A DNA stretch of 34,729 bases, from contig CAIYLW010000001.1 of NCBI GenBank assembly GCA_903927185.1, forward strand, positions 1 through 34,729, in the 5' to 3' direction. Of this stretch, positions 1 through 7,735 are shown one piece after another; the stretch's first letter is position 1; the number at the start of each line of letters is the position of its first letter. This DNA comes from an uncultured Bacteroidota bacterium. GTDB lineage: Bacteria > Bacteroidota > Bacteroidia > Chitinophagales > Chitinophagaceae. The notes under the pieces were generated by a model that searched no databases, had not been told where the DNA came from, and saw nothing but the letters and a program-made list of their open reading frames with translations. Position numbers and translations under genes: made by a program.

Positions 1-99
1 AAACTTACCATCTCTTGGAGCACGAGCATCGGCCACTACAATAAAGTAGAAAGGACGTTTTTTGCTACCGTGTCTCTGTAGTCTCATTTTTACTGCCAT
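1..99 (-). CDS. rpsP: 30S ribosomal protein S16, N-terminal part (cut by window edge)
   Basis: Translating the minus strand from the ATG at 99 gives 33 residues up to the window edge, starting [20 protein letters not shown] and going on to [13 protein letters not shown]. This is the typical S16 start: basic beta strand, [10 protein letters not shown] and VADxRxPRDG. S16 is a small-subunit protein needed for 30S assembly. The gene follows ffh in the same direction, 157 bases after its stop. The ffh-rpsP order is common in bacteria, with rimM usually next, but that would lie outside the window. The start is clear because the ATG begins directly at the conserved N-terminus. The 3' end is not visible. 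Confidence 0.93.
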   Translation of the reverse strand, partial: MAVKMRLQRHGSKKRPFYFIVVADARAPRDGKF

Positions 100-173
100 G
101 TTAAATAGAAATTTATAGGCTTTAATAAATTGGTTAATCCAACTAAGAATAGCTGGATGGCAAATGTAAATGG

Positions 174-204
174 AAAACCTATTCATTCCAAGTTTGTATG
201 TCAA
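174..204 (-). promoter_or_regulatory. candidate promoter for rpsP
   Basis: On the minus strand there is TTG (204-202), a 20-base spacer and TAGGTTTT (181-174), against the Bacteroidota consensus TTTG-N19/20-TAnnTTTG. The last base of the -7 box differs. It would start transcription near 170, leaving a leader of about 70 bases. The match is weak and its role is inferred; rpsP could equally be read from upstream of ffh. Confidence 0.3.
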
Positions 205-256
205 GGAATTGTTAGATTCCTCGAATCTGAGGTTTTTAAAAGGTTTTCCAGCTATT

Positions 257-1579
257 TTAACGTCTCATACCAGGGAAACGGCCTCCCATTGGCATGTTAT
301 TCATTGTTTTCATCATTTGTTTCATTTGATCGAATTGCTTCATAAAAGCATTCACTTCCGTCAAATCTTTACCACATCCTTTTGCAATTCGGGCTTTTCT
401 ACTAGGATTTAATAGATCTGGGTTAGCTCTTTCAGTGGGTGTCATAGATTTAATAATCGCTTCAATTCCTTTAAATGCATCATCATTTATATCTACATCC
501 TTGATAGCTTTACCAACCCCAGGAATCATTCCCATTAAATCTTTCAGGTTACCCATTTTTTTAATTTGCTGCAACTGATCTAAAAAATCCTGAAAATCAA
601 ATTGGTTCTTCCTGATTTTTTTCTCCAGTTTTTTTGCTTCTTCTTCGTTATACTGAGCCTGGGCTTTTTCAACCAAACTGGTGATATCACCCATCCCCAA
701 AATACGTTGTGCCATCCTCTCTGGATAAAACACATCCAACGTATCCATCTTTTCCCCAGAACTTACAAACTTAATCGGTTTATTTACGGTGTATTTAATT
801 GATAACGCAGCACCACCTCGAGTATCTCCATCTAATTTGGTAAGTACCACACCACTAAAATCTAAACGATCATTGAAAGACTTTGCCGTATTAACAGCAT
901 CCTGACCAGTCATGGCATCTACCACAAATAAAATCTCTGATGGATTTATTGCGGCCTTGATATTAGCTACTTCCGTCATCATTACTTCATCAATAGCCAA
1001 GCGACCAGCAGTATCTATAATAACAACATTTTTATTAGTTGCCTTAGCTTCTTTTAACGCATTCAATGCAATGGAAACTGCATCTTTATTTTCTCTTTCG
1101 CTATATACTGAAACCCCTATCTGTTCTGCAAGAACTGTCAGTTGATCAATCGCAGCTGGTCGATAAATATCACAAGCAACTACTAATGGAGATTTGCCTT
1201 TTTGGGTCTTTAAATAATTGGCTAATTTACCAGTGAAAGTTGTTTTACCACTACCTTGTAAACCGGCAATTAAAATAATAGCAGGGTTTCCAGAAATGTT
1301 GAATGTTGCTTCAGAACCTCCCATCAATTCAGTCAATTCATCCTGCACAATTTTAATCATTAACTGTCCCGGGCTGATGGCATTAATTACTTTTTCGCCT
1401 GTTGCTTTTTCCTTTACTTTATCAGTAAACTCTTTAGCAATTTTATAATTCACATCCGCATCAATCAATGCTTTGCGGATATCTTTTACCGTATTGGCAA
1501 TATTGAGGTCGTTGATTCTAGCATCGCCCTTCAGGTTCTTAAAGGCCGACTCGAGTTTTTCACTTAAAGAATTAAACAT
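257..1579 (-). CDS. ffh: signal recognition particle protein Ffh (SRP54)
   Basis: A 440-residue GTPase that binds signal peptides on ribosomes and, with 4.5S RNA and FtsY, delivers membrane proteins to the translocon. All domains are visible in order. The N domain is at about 1-90. The G domain has the P-loop GLQGSGKT (106-113), DTAGR (189-193) and TKLD (247-250). The methionine-rich M domain runs from about 320 and contains GMIPG, ending in a Met/Gly tail ([15 protein letters not shown]). The length is normal. It lies downstream of the sigma factor gene and upstream of rpsP, all on the minus strand. A hairpin with a T run lies in its leader (see 1602-1632). No missing residues were seen. Confidence 0.97.
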   Translation of the reverse strand: MFNSLSEKLESAFKNLKGDARINDLNIANTVKDIRKALIDADVNYKIAKEFTDKVKEKATGEKVINAISPGQLMIKIVQDELTELMGGSEATFNISGNPAIILIAGLQGSGKTTFTGKLANYLKTQKGKSPLVVACDIYRPAAIDQLTVLAEQIGVSVYSERENKDAVSIALNALKEAKATNKNVVIIDTAGRLAIDEVMMTEVANIKAAINPSEILFVVDAMTGQDAVNTAKSFNDRLDFSGVVLTKLDGDTRGGAALSIKYTVNKPIKFVSSGEKMDTLDVFYPERMAQRILGMGDITSLVEKAQAQYNEEEAKKLEKKIRKNQFDFQDFLDQLQQIKKMGNLKDLMGMIPGVGKAIKDVDINDDAFKGIEAIIKSMTPTERANPDLLNPSRKARIAKGCGKDLTEVNAFMKQFDQMKQMMKTMNNMPMGGRFPGMRR

Positions 1580-1601
1580 AGTTCGCTGCTTTCAAATCTT
1601 T

Positions 1602-1632
1602 CACAAAAAAAAGTGAACGGAAAGTTCACTTT
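1602..1632 (-). terminator. intrinsic terminator between the sigma factor gene and ffh
   Basis: Read on the minus strand, AAAGTGAAC (1632-1624), a 5-base loop and GTTCACTTT (1618-1610) form a perfect 9-bp stem, running straight into a tract of eight T that ends at 1605. It sits 115 bases after the sigma factor stop and 22 bases before the ffh start. The simplest reading is the terminator of the sigma factor transcript. A -7-like box lies just upstream of it (1643-1650), so attenuation of ffh is the alternative. Confidence 0.6.
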
Positions 1633-1642
1633 AAATGAGGTG

Positions 1643-1650
1643 CAAATATA
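1643..1650 (-). promoter_or_regulatory. -7-like promoter box upstream of ffh
   Basis: The minus strand reads TATATTTG here, a full match to the Bacteroidota -7 consensus TAnnTTTG. No TTG or TTTG is found 19-20 bases upstream, so only half of the promoter is supported. If used, transcription would begin just before the hairpin at 1602-1632. Confidence 0.3.
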
Positions 1651-1746
1651 GTATCTAAAAGCTTTCATGTGGCTGTAGTATTATTTTGATTGCCCGTAAT
1701 TCGGAATAGTCCATTCAGTTGGCATCAAAAAAATATATTGCTCATT

Positions 1747-2619
1747 TCAACCTAAGTAAACCCTGAGTTGCTTGCAGCGATTGGTGCTACGCAGTTTGGT
1801 CAACGCTTTGTCTTTAATCTGTCGAACCCTCTCTCGGGTTAGATTATACCTTTCTCCAATGTCTTCTAAACTTAAGGGATGATCAACACCAATTCCGAAG
1901 AAATAACAAACAACATCTTTTTGTCTTTCGGTTAAAGTGCGCAAGCTTCTTTCAATTTCCAATCTTAATGATTCCACATGTTCCAACTTATCATCTGTTT
2001 TCTCAGCATTGGGATTTTCCATTAAATCCATTAGGGTGCCTTCTTCGCCTTCTGATAAAGGGGTATCCATACTAATATGCCTAAACCCAACATTCATAGT
2101 AGCAGTAACCTCATCAATCCCAATTTTTAAGATATCAGCCAGTTCTTCTGGGGAAGGTTCACGCTCAAACTCCTGTTCCAATTGCTGGTATACTTTACTA
2201 ATACGGTTGGTGAGCCCTACTTTATTTAGGGGTAACCGTACAATCCTACTCTGTTCAGCCAAAGCCTGAAGAATACTCTGACGAATCCACCAAACGGCAT
2301 AAGAAATAAACTTAAATCCCCGGGTTTCGTCAAAGCGGAGTGCCGATTTTATTAATCCCAAATTCCCTTCATTGATCAAATCGGGCAATGTAAGCCCCTG
2401 ATTTTGATATTGTTTTGCTACTGAAACCACAAAACGAAGATTTGATTTGATCAGTTTTTCAAGGGCTTTTTCATCCCCACTTTTAATTCTACATGCCAAT
2501 TCCACCTCTTGCTCTGGAGAGATTAATTCCACTTTGCCTATTTCTTGCAGATATTTCTCCAAACTTTGAGACTCCCGATTCGTGATGGATTTAGAGATTT
2601 TTAGCTGACGCATACTCAT
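1747..2619 (-). CDS. rpoD: primary RNA polymerase sigma factor (RpoD/SigA, Bacteroidota short type)
   Basis: This 290-residue protein is the housekeeping sigma subunit that directs RNA polymerase to promoters. Region 1.2 is at about 15-50. Region 2 is at about 57-127, with [25 protein letters not shown] and the promoter-melting segment [19 protein letters not shown]. Region 3 follows. Region 4 (about 225-280) has the helix-turn-helix [20 protein letters not shown]. It lacks the long acidic N-terminal region of proteobacterial RpoD, as is usual in Bacteroidota, where the primary sigma factor is about 287 residues. Two ATGs compete: 2619 (MSMRQL) and 2613 (MRQLKIS). Many relatives begin at the second. 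It is transcribed away from the microprotein/START-like pair, across a 205-base AT-rich divergent gap (2620-2824) with no other feature I can support. Confidence 0.95.
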   Translation of the reverse strand: MSMRQLKISKSITNRESQSLEKYLQEIGKVELISPEQEVELACRIKSGDEKALEKLIKSNLRFVVSVAKQYQNQGLTLPDLINEGNLGLIKSALRFDETRGFKFISYAVWWIRQSILQALAEQSRIVRLPLNKVGLTNRISKVYQQLEQEFEREPSPEELADILKIGIDEVTATMNVGFRHISMDTPLSEGEEGTLMDLMENPNAEKTDDKLEHVESLRLEIERSLRTLTERQKDVVCYFFGIGVDHPLSLEDIGERYNLTRERVRQIKDKALTKLRSTNRCKQLRVYLG

Positions 2620-2824
2620 AAATGCCTATTTTATTGGTATATATTTCCGATAACTTTTGACAAACTGTAGAGAAGGAGGCTTAACATTTCAATTAAATCA
2701 CTAAATGTTAAGAGCAATTTAACAAAAAAAAATATCTATTCAAAAAAAATAATTTTACATAAAAAACTGTAAATCAATACGTTATAATCTTATATTTCTG
2801 AAGGCCCTATTTATTAACATTAAA

Positions 2825-2908
2825 ATGCAGGAGTTAGTCAAAAAAACATTTGGTAAGGAAGGATTATTTTATATTATTGCAACCCTAGGATTGATTGTCG
2901 CTAAATAA
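2825..2908 (+). CDS. 27-residue hydrophobic microprotein ahead of the START-like gene
   Basis: A short open frame, ATG 2825 to TAA 2906-2908, gives MQELVKKTFGKEGLFYIIAT then LGLIVAK. It has a charged N-terminal third followed by about 13 hydrophobic residues, flanked by Lys at both ends, so it could span or lie on the membrane. It is not part of a longer gene. Its stop is six bases before the START-like ATG at 2915, and both frames are the same (90 bases apart), so only one TAA separates them. A degenerate -7 box (TATATTTC, 2791-2798) lies upstream. The function is unknown. Reasons to believe it are its composition, the clean start and the tight coupling; no homologue was checked. Confidence 0.5.
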   Translation: MQELVKKTFGKEGLFYIIATLGLIVAK

Positions 2909-2914
2909 GAATTA

Positions 2915-3298
2915 ATGAGCAAGAAGCAACTTTTTACTATAGAATTTCCGGTTAGATGTTCTCCAGGTATTTTATTTGAATTTTTATCAACACCAGCAGG
3001 TTTACAAGAATGGTTTGCAGATAAAGTGGATGAATGGGAAAATGTTTACAGTTTTTCATGGAGTGGTGGAGTTCCAGATAAGGCAGAAGTGGTAGATAAG
3101 GATGAAGATAAATTCATTCGTTACCATTGGTTACATTCTGAAAAAAATGAATACTTCGAATTCAAAATCGAAAAAACGGAGATCTCCAATCAAACCATTT
3201 TAATCATCAAAGATTTTGCAGAAAAGAACGAAATAAAAGACCAAACTCAGCTATGGGAATACCAGGTGAAGGAATTATTTCACCGTTTAGGAGCCTAA
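2915..3298 (+). CDS. START-like domain protein (Bacteroidota family)
   Basis: A 127-residue protein of the START/Bet v1-like fold, of the small type found in Bacteroidota next to housekeeping genes. The N-terminal strand KKQLFTIEFPVRCSPGILFEFLSTPAGLQEWFADKV resembles the helix-grip start of AHA1/SRPBCC proteins, where a helix follows the first strand and a W-F motif closes the pocket. Beta-rich middle strands and a C-terminal helix (LWEYQVKELFHRLGA) follow. There is no signal peptide, so it is probably cytoplasmic; the ligand is unknown. The microprotein at 2825-2908 is six bases upstream and in frame. The gene ends flush against the convergent gene at 3299, and its likely terminator lies inside that gene (3362-3389). 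Family assignment is fairly firm; the function is not known. Confidence 0.8.
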   Translation: MSKKQLFTIEFPVRCSPGILFEFLSTPAGLQEWFADKVDEWENVYSFSWSGGVPDKAEVVDKDEDKFIRYHWLHSEKNEYFEFKIEKTEISNQTILIIKDFAEKNEIKDQTQLWEYQVKELFHRLGA

Positions 3299-3919
3299 TT
3301 AATCGTTGGTTAGTATATGCAGTATTTCTTTAAATGTCTGCTGTAAAAAAAAGTCTACATCATCCCACTCATCGAGTGGGATTTTTTTTGCCAATTTGAT
3401 ATAGGGCAATTGAGGAATCAAAGCAGGATTTAGTTCTGCAGCTCGCTGATAATTTTCTGGTCTGAAATGGTGTTGCCAAGCATCTTCTAAATTGATGCCT
3501 ATAAACCATTCATGTGTAGGATGTGGATTGCCATTTCTTAATTGAAAATAATGTTGTATGGCATTGCTATAAAAAACTTTGAACTTTCCAGATAATTGCA
3601 AAGTGATACTTACATGATTGCCCCACCAAAAAAAGCAACGTATTGCAAATACATCATTCCCTTTAAAGTAACGGGGATAATCGAGCATCACCCATGGTAA
3701 TCCCTCATAATTTTCACCCTTTGAAATTTTTGGGGCTACCGCACAAGCTTCTTCATTTGCGGATGGTGGACACTGTTGGATAAGCATTTGGTACTGTTCT
3801 GAAAGCTGCCCAAAGAAGGTATACAGCTTTTGAATTACCGCATTCTTTGTTAAAATCCAATCGGCATTAATTACCAATTCCTGTTCCTTTGATGAAAGCC
3901 TTACTTTTGCGTTGCTCAT
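3299..3919 (-). CDS. uncharacterised 206-residue protein
   Basis: I do not recognise a characterised family. The 206 residues look soluble: no signal peptide and no membrane helix. Visible landmarks are a helical N-terminal third (18-50), then LPWVMLDYPRYF (74-85), FAIRCFFWWGNHVSI (91-105), an HYFQLRNGNPHPTHEWFIGI stretch, and a C-terminal helical segment with PLDEWDD. The aromatic, strand-like middle suggests a conserved beta core. I have an impression that similar proteins occur in other Bacteroidota, but cannot verify it. Its start is 23 bases from the divergent LptF/G start used here. Its stop codon abuts that of the START-like gene with no spacer, and its last 90 bases contain a terminator for the opposite strand. 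Confidence 0.75.
   Translation of the reverse strand: MSNAKVRLSSKEQELVINADWILTKNAVIQKLYTFFGQLSEQYQMLIQQCPPSANEEACAVAPKISKGENYEGLPWVMLDYPRYFKGNDVFAIRCFFWWGNHVSITLQLSGKFKVFYSNAIQHYFQLRNGNPHPTHEWFIGINLEDAWQHHFRPENYQRAAELNPALIPQLPYIKLAKKIPLDEWDDVDFFLQQTFKEILHILTND
3362..3389 (+). terminator. intrinsic terminator of the START-like gene, inside the convergent coding region
   Basis: On the plus strand ATCCCACTC (3362-3370), loop ATC and GAGTGGGAT (3374-3382) make a 9-bp stem followed by an unbroken T run to 3389. It lies 64 bases past the START-like stop. The same bases encode part of the C-terminus of the minus-strand gene (around KKIPLDEWDD). On the minus strand no T run directly follows the stem, so it should act for plus-strand transcripts. 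Confidence 0.65.
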
Positions 3920-3942
3920 TTAGCAATATTAAGCAAGGACAA

Positions 3943-5388
3943 GTGATTAAAAAACTAGATATTCTTATTATTCGTTCTTTCATAGGCCCTTTCATTGGGG
4001 CTTTTGCCATTTCACTTTTTGTATTAACCATGCAATTTTTTTGGTTATATATTGATGACTTAGTAGGAAAGGGTTTAGATATGTTTACAGTTTTAAAACT
4101 TGTAGGATTAGTTACGCTTTTCTGGGTGCCAACAGCACTTCCGCTTTCTTTACTTTTTTCATCCATTATGACTTTTGGCAACCTTGGCGAAAGTTTTGAG
4201 TTGGTAGCAATTAAAGCAGCGGGTATCCCTTTGCTACGTTTTATGCGCCCATTACTTGTAATAACGTTATTTATCAGCGGGCTTGCTTTCCTTTTTGCAA
4301 ATAATATAATTCCAGTTACCCAATTAAAACTAGCAGCACTCAAATACAATATCATCGTATCAAAACCTGCATTAGATATTAAACCTGGCGTGTTTTATGA
4401 TAAGATAGATGGCTATGTAATTAAACTAGGAAGTAAGGAAAAAAATGATAGTGTGATACACGATGTAGTGATCTTTGAAAGAGGAGCTGGCTTGCAGGAC
4501 CAAATGATCAAATCAGAAAGTGGCATCATGAGAATCAGTAACGACCAACAATTTTTAGAATTCATTTTAAAAAATGGTTGGCGACATCAAGAAAGAGGCC
4601 CTAGAGGTTCTACTAACACAGAATATATTCGAATGGGATTCCAATCGTACAAAAAAGTATTTGATCTGAAAAGTTTTCAATTAAGCAATTCTAAAGACAG
4701 TTCATTTTACGACCCTAAAATGTTGAGTGTTCGACAACTTAATTCAGCAATCGATTCACTCAATAATATCGATACCTTTTACGCCAAAAAAGCGGCTACA
4801 GATATTAATCCCTACTTCACTTTTAGTAAATATGCAGATACCGGCTGGAAAAAAGTAGATCAAAAAAAACTGAAAGAAGTTAAAAGCCTAGCAAGCTTAA
4901 TACCAGATTCGATTAAATCTCTGATTCAAATAAGGGCTAAGAATCAAGCTAACACAGTAAAAGGAAGTATTGGTATACTAGCCGAAGATTACACTTCGAA
5001 AATCACTTCATTGCGTTTGCATGAAATTGAATGGCATCGAAAGTTTACACTTTCTGTTGCCTGCCTTGTTTTGTTTTTAATCGGAGCACCATTGGGATCC
5101 ATCATTCGAAAAGGCGGATTGGGAACACCTTTAGTATTTGCCATCATCTTCTTTGTTGTTTTCCATTTATTTAATACGTTCGGAGAGAAATTTGTAAAAT
5201 CAAATTCCACTAGTCCTTTAATGGGTATGTGGTTGTCTACGTTTATTTTAATACCAATCGGAATTTTTTTAACCTTTAAAGCTATGCGCGATTCTCAGTT
5301 GTTTAATCAAGAATTCTATTATAGATCCTTTAAACAGTTGCAAATTTTTATAGCTAAATTTAAAAAATCAAATCAACAACCTTCCTAA
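3943..5388 (+). CDS. LptF/LptG family permease (lipopolysaccharide export)
   Basis: An inner-membrane subunit of the LptB2FG transporter, which extracts lipopolysaccharide from the inner membrane and passes it to the periplasmic bridge. It has 481 residues from the GTG at 3943. There are about three N-terminal membrane segments, with the family motif GESFELVAIKAAGIPLLRFM after the second. A large periplasmic jellyroll part follows, then three C-terminal membrane segments (FTLSVACLVLFLIGAPLGS, LGTPLVFAIIFFVVFHLF, WLSTFILIPIGIFL). The frame is open back to an ATG at 3889, but that start would add 18 unlikely residues and overlap the 5' end of the divergent gene. GTG 3943 puts IKKLDILIIRSFIGPF at the N-terminus, as in the family, and has AAGGA just upstream. 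The SOD gene follows after 10 bases. LptF and LptG cannot be told apart here. Confidence 0.88.
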   Translation: MIKKLDILIIRSFIGPFIGAFAISLFVLTMQFFWLYIDDLVGKGLDMFTVLKLVGLVTLFWVPTALPLSLLFSSIMTFGNLGESFELVAIKAAGIPLLRFMRPLLVITLFISGLAFLFANNIIPVTQLKLAALKYNIIVSKPALDIKPGVFYDKIDGYVIKLGSKEKNDSVIHDVVIFERGAGLQDQMIKSESGIMRISNDQQFLEFILKNGWRHQERGPRGSTNTEYIRMGFQSYKKVFDLKSFQLSNSKDSSFYDPKMLSVRQLNSAIDSLNNIDTFYAKKAATDINPYFTFSKYADTGWKKVDQKKLKEVKSLASLIPDSIKSLIQIRAKNQANTVKGSIGILAEDYTSKITSLRLHEIEWHRKFTLSVACLVLFLIGAPLGSIIRKGGLGTPLVFAIIFFVVFHLFNTFGEKFVKSNSTSPLMGMWLSTFILIPIGIFLTFKAMRDSQLFNQEFYYRSFKQLQIFIAKFKKSNQQPS

Positions 5389-5398
5389 AAATTTATTT

Positions 5399-6130
5399 AT
5401 GCAAAACAAACAAAACCGTCGTGCATTTCTTGCTAATACAGGCAAAGCTGCATTAGCCACAGGTCTATCACTAACCATATTACCAACTATGGCAAATGCA
5501 TTTGTAGGATTTGCTCCTAACCCTTTTTTACAAAATACACTGCCCTACGCATACAATGCATTGGAGCCAATTATAGATGCTATGACAATGGAAATCCATT
5601 TCACAAAACACGCAGCATCTTATGCCAAAAATCTGGGTGATGCTTGTATAGCAGAAAAGGTAGATATCAATAACAGTAAAGTAGAAGATCTACTTCATAA
5701 TATTTCGAAATACTCTCCAAAAATGCGTAACAACTGTGGAGGCCATTATAACCACGAATTATTTTGGCAATGTATGGCCCCCGCTTCAGGCGCTAAACCC
5801 GAAGGTAAATTAGCTGCTGCTATTGATCAAAGCTTTGGTTCATTCGACGCTTTTAAAACTCAGTTCACTGATGCAGGTAAAAATCGTTTTGGAAGTGGAT
5901 GGGCATGGTTGGTAATAAATGCTGATAAAAAACTGGTGATTGGTTCTACCCCTAATCAAGACAATCCTTTGATGGATACTAGCGATTTAAAAGGAAGTCC
6001 GATTTTAGGATTAGATGTTTGGGAACATGCTTACTATTTAAAATATCAAAACAAACGTCCAGATTATATCAATGCTTGGTGGAATGTTGTTAACTGGCGT
6101 TTTGTAGAGAAACGTTTTGAGTCTTTATAA
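5399..6130 (+). CDS. Tat-exported superoxide dismutase, Mn-type
   Basis: Converts superoxide to oxygen and hydrogen peroxide, here probably in the periplasm. The first 34 residues are a twin-arginine signal (NRRAFL, then a hydrophobic stretch, cleavage after ANA at 34). The rest is a full Fe/Mn SOD. Metal ligands are H67, H119, D206 and H210, in EIHFTKH, HYNHELFW and GLDVWEHAYY; gate Tyr is Y75. Metal type follows from the outer sphere: GGH before the second ligand and Q187 in STPNQDNPL match E. coli SodA (Mn) rather than SodB (Fe). One of the paired His after the first ligand is Ala (KHAASY). It follows the LptF/G-type gene by 10 bases, so they may be co-transcribed, and it is followed by a strong terminator. 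Cambialistic metal use cannot be excluded. Confidence 0.93.
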   Translation: MQNKQNRRAFLANTGKAALATGLSLTILPTMANAFVGFAPNPFLQNTLPYAYNALEPIIDAMTMEIHFTKHAASYAKNLGDACIAEKVDINNSKVEDLLHNISKYSPKMRNNCGGHYNHELFWQCMAPASGAKPEGKLAAAIDQSFGSFDAFKTQFTDAGKNRFGSGWAWLVINADKKLVIGSTPNQDNPLMDTSDLKGSPILGLDVWEHAYYLKYQNKRPDYINAWWNVVNWRFVEKRFESL

Positions 6131-6146
6131 ATAAACTCTATTTTAT

Positions 6147-6190
6147 AATGCGTTAGAAAGTGAATGACTTTCTAACGCATTTATTTTTTA
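6147..6190 (+). terminator. strong intrinsic terminator after the SOD gene
   Basis: AATGCGTTAGAAAGT (6147-6161) and its exact reverse complement (6167-6181) form a 15-bp perfect stem with a 5-base loop, followed by TATTTTTTAT. It starts 16 bases after the SOD stop and separates this unit from the OsmC gene. The T tract is only on the plus side. Confidence 0.85.
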
Positions 6191-6252
6191 TAATAGTTTT
6201 ATGAAATGAGTCTACTTAATTTCAGAAATAACAAAAATTAAATAATAGACCT

Positions 6253-6663
6253 ATGAAAGTTGTAGCGAATTGGAAAGAATCATTAGCTTTTGATGTTGTT
6301 TCAGATAATGGACACCAAATAAGGGTTGACACTACTATTGAAAATGGAAGTTTGGATTCCGGGATGAGTCCTAAAAAATTAATACTCGCTGGATTATGTG
6401 GTTGCAGTGGAATGGATGTGGTGGATATTTTGACAAAAATGAAAGTTTCTTTTTCTAAAGTAACTGTTTCAGCAGAAGCCGAACAAGTAGATGAACATCC
6501 AAAGGTTTTTAAATCTATACAAATGGTTTATCAAGCAGATGTTTCTGTAAATGATTTAGATAAATTAAGCAGGGCTGTAGCACTTTCTCAAGAAAAGTAC
6601 TGCGGAGTATCTGCCATGCTAGAAAAGCATTGTTCAATAACTTACAGCATTGAATTAATTTAG
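6253..6663 (+). CDS. OsmC family peroxiredoxin-like protein
   Basis: A 136-residue cytoplasmic protein of the OsmC/Ohr fold, whose characterised members reduce organic hydroperoxides with a cysteine pair. The motif SPKKLILAGLCGCSGMDVVDIL (39-60) holds C49 and C51, with C51 at the position of the peroxidatic cysteine. The second conserved cysteine is C117 in KYCGVSAML. Length and motif order are those of the YhfA-like branch, whose substrate is not established. It is preceded by the SOD terminator and followed 34 bases later by the cation transporter. C49 gives an unusual CxC at the active site. Family is sure; the peroxidase role is inferred. Confidence 0.88.
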   Translation: MKVVANWKESLAFDVVSDNGHQIRVDTTIENGSLDSGMSPKKLILAGLCGCSGMDVVDILTKMKVSFSKVTVSAEAEQVDEHPKVFKSIQMVYQADVSVNDLDKLSRAVALSQEKYCGVSAMLEKHCSITYSIELI

Positions 6664-6697
6664 TTTTTATAGTTATTCATCTTATAATTTTAAAGCT

Positions 6698-7699
6698 TTG
6701 AAAACTGCTCAAGAAAATTTCAGGTTACAAAGATGGATATCAATACTAAGTGTGATACTTTTTATTGCTAAAATAATTGCCTACTATTTAACACACTCAC
6801 TTGCAATTTTAACAGATGCATTAGAGGGAATAGTTAATGTACTTGCAGGCTTCATTGGTTTATACAGTTTATATGTTGCTGCAAAACCAAGAGACTTTGA
6901 ACATCCTTATGGACATGGAAAAGCAGAATTTGTATCGGCGGCGGCAGAAGGCAGTTTAATTGTTGCAGCAGGGTTGATGATTTTATATGAAACTGTACAA
7001 AACCTAATTGAAAATGCAACCATTCATAGTTTAGATTATGGTTTGGCATTAGTGGCAATAACCGGACTTATAAATTATATAGCTGGATCCTACTGCATCA
7101 AATTGGGAAAGAAAAATAATTCACTGGCATTAATAGCAAGCGGAAAACATTTACATATCGACACCTATTCAACACTTGCCATTATTGTTGGATTAATTCT
7201 CATGATCCTCACCAAATTATTTTGGCTTGACAAAGTAATTGCCCTAGTGATGGGAGTAGTTATTGTATTTAACGGTTATAAAATAATACGTACTTCTTTA
7301 GCTGGAATAATGGATGAAGCAGATCAAGAACTTTTGAATAAAGTAATTGTGGTACTTAATCAGAAACGTCAGGCAAACTGGATCGACTTACACAATCTTC
7401 GGGTTATTAAATATGGAAGTTTATTACATATCGATTGCCATTTAACGGTGCCTTGGTTTTTTAATGTACATCAGGCTCATGACCAAATTGATGCCCTTGC
7501 ATTATTAATAAAAGATGAATTTGGAGATGCTATTGAATTGTTTGTTCATACAGATGGCTGTTTGCCTTTTAGCTGCAGTATCTGTAGCAAAGAGAAATGT
7601 GCCGAAAGAAAGGCTGTTTTTGAACAGAAAATTGAATGGACGCTATCAAATATCATTTCAAATAAAAAGCATCAGTTAAATTCTCCCTTAACTGCTTAA
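6698..7699 (+). CDS. cation diffusion facilitator (CDF) transporter with C-terminal cysteine cluster
   Basis: An inner-membrane metal/proton antiporter, typically for zinc, iron or manganese efflux. The 333-residue protein has about six membrane segments. Metal-site residues are in LTDALEGIVN (D40, E43 or N47) and the HxxxD pair H151/D155 in GKHLHIDTYSTL. The family motif HPYGHGKAEF is at 69-78. The C-terminal cytoplasmic domain (about 210-290) ends in HTDGC, followed by a C-x4-C-x2-C-x4-C set (C288, C293, C296, C301), which could bind a further metal. The start is TTG at 6698: no ATG or GTG is usable, and the first hydrophobic segment begins 12 residues later. Specificity cannot be read from sequence. 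Confidence 0.87.
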   Translation: MKTAQENFRLQRWISILSVILFIAKIIAYYLTHSLAILTDALEGIVNVLAGFIGLYSLYVAAKPRDFEHPYGHGKAEFVSAAAEGSLIVAAGLMILYETVQNLIENATIHSLDYGLALVAITGLINYIAGSYCIKLGKKNNSLALIASGKHLHIDTYSTLAIIVGLILMILTKLFWLDKVIALVMGVVIVFNGYKIIRTSLAGIMDEADQELLNKVIVVLNQKRQANWIDLHNLRVIKYGSLLHIDCHLTVPWFFNVHQAHDQIDALALLIKDEFGDAIELFVHTDGCLPFSCSICSKEKCAERKAVFEQKIEWTLSNIISNKKHQLNSPLTA

Positions 7700-7735
7700 T
7701 TTTACATTTCAATACTTACTTAAACAATTAACTAT

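Noticed and set aside
215..237. Hairpin with a T run (CCTC/GAGG then five T) on the plus strand between rpsP and ffh
   Set aside because: No plus-strand gene lies upstream for it to end, and the alternative pairing AGATTC/GAATCT competes; on the minus strand no T run follows.
3889..3942. 18-residue N-terminal extension of the LptF/G-type permease from ATG 3889
   Set aside because: It would overlap the start of the divergent gene and adds a stretch ahead of the conserved KLDILIIRSFIGPF; GTG 3943 has an AAGGA just upstream.
3867..4355. 162-codon open frame antisense to the LptF/G-type gene
   Set aside because: It is a shadow of a strongly supported membrane protein gene, with no recognisable domain and no plausible start context.
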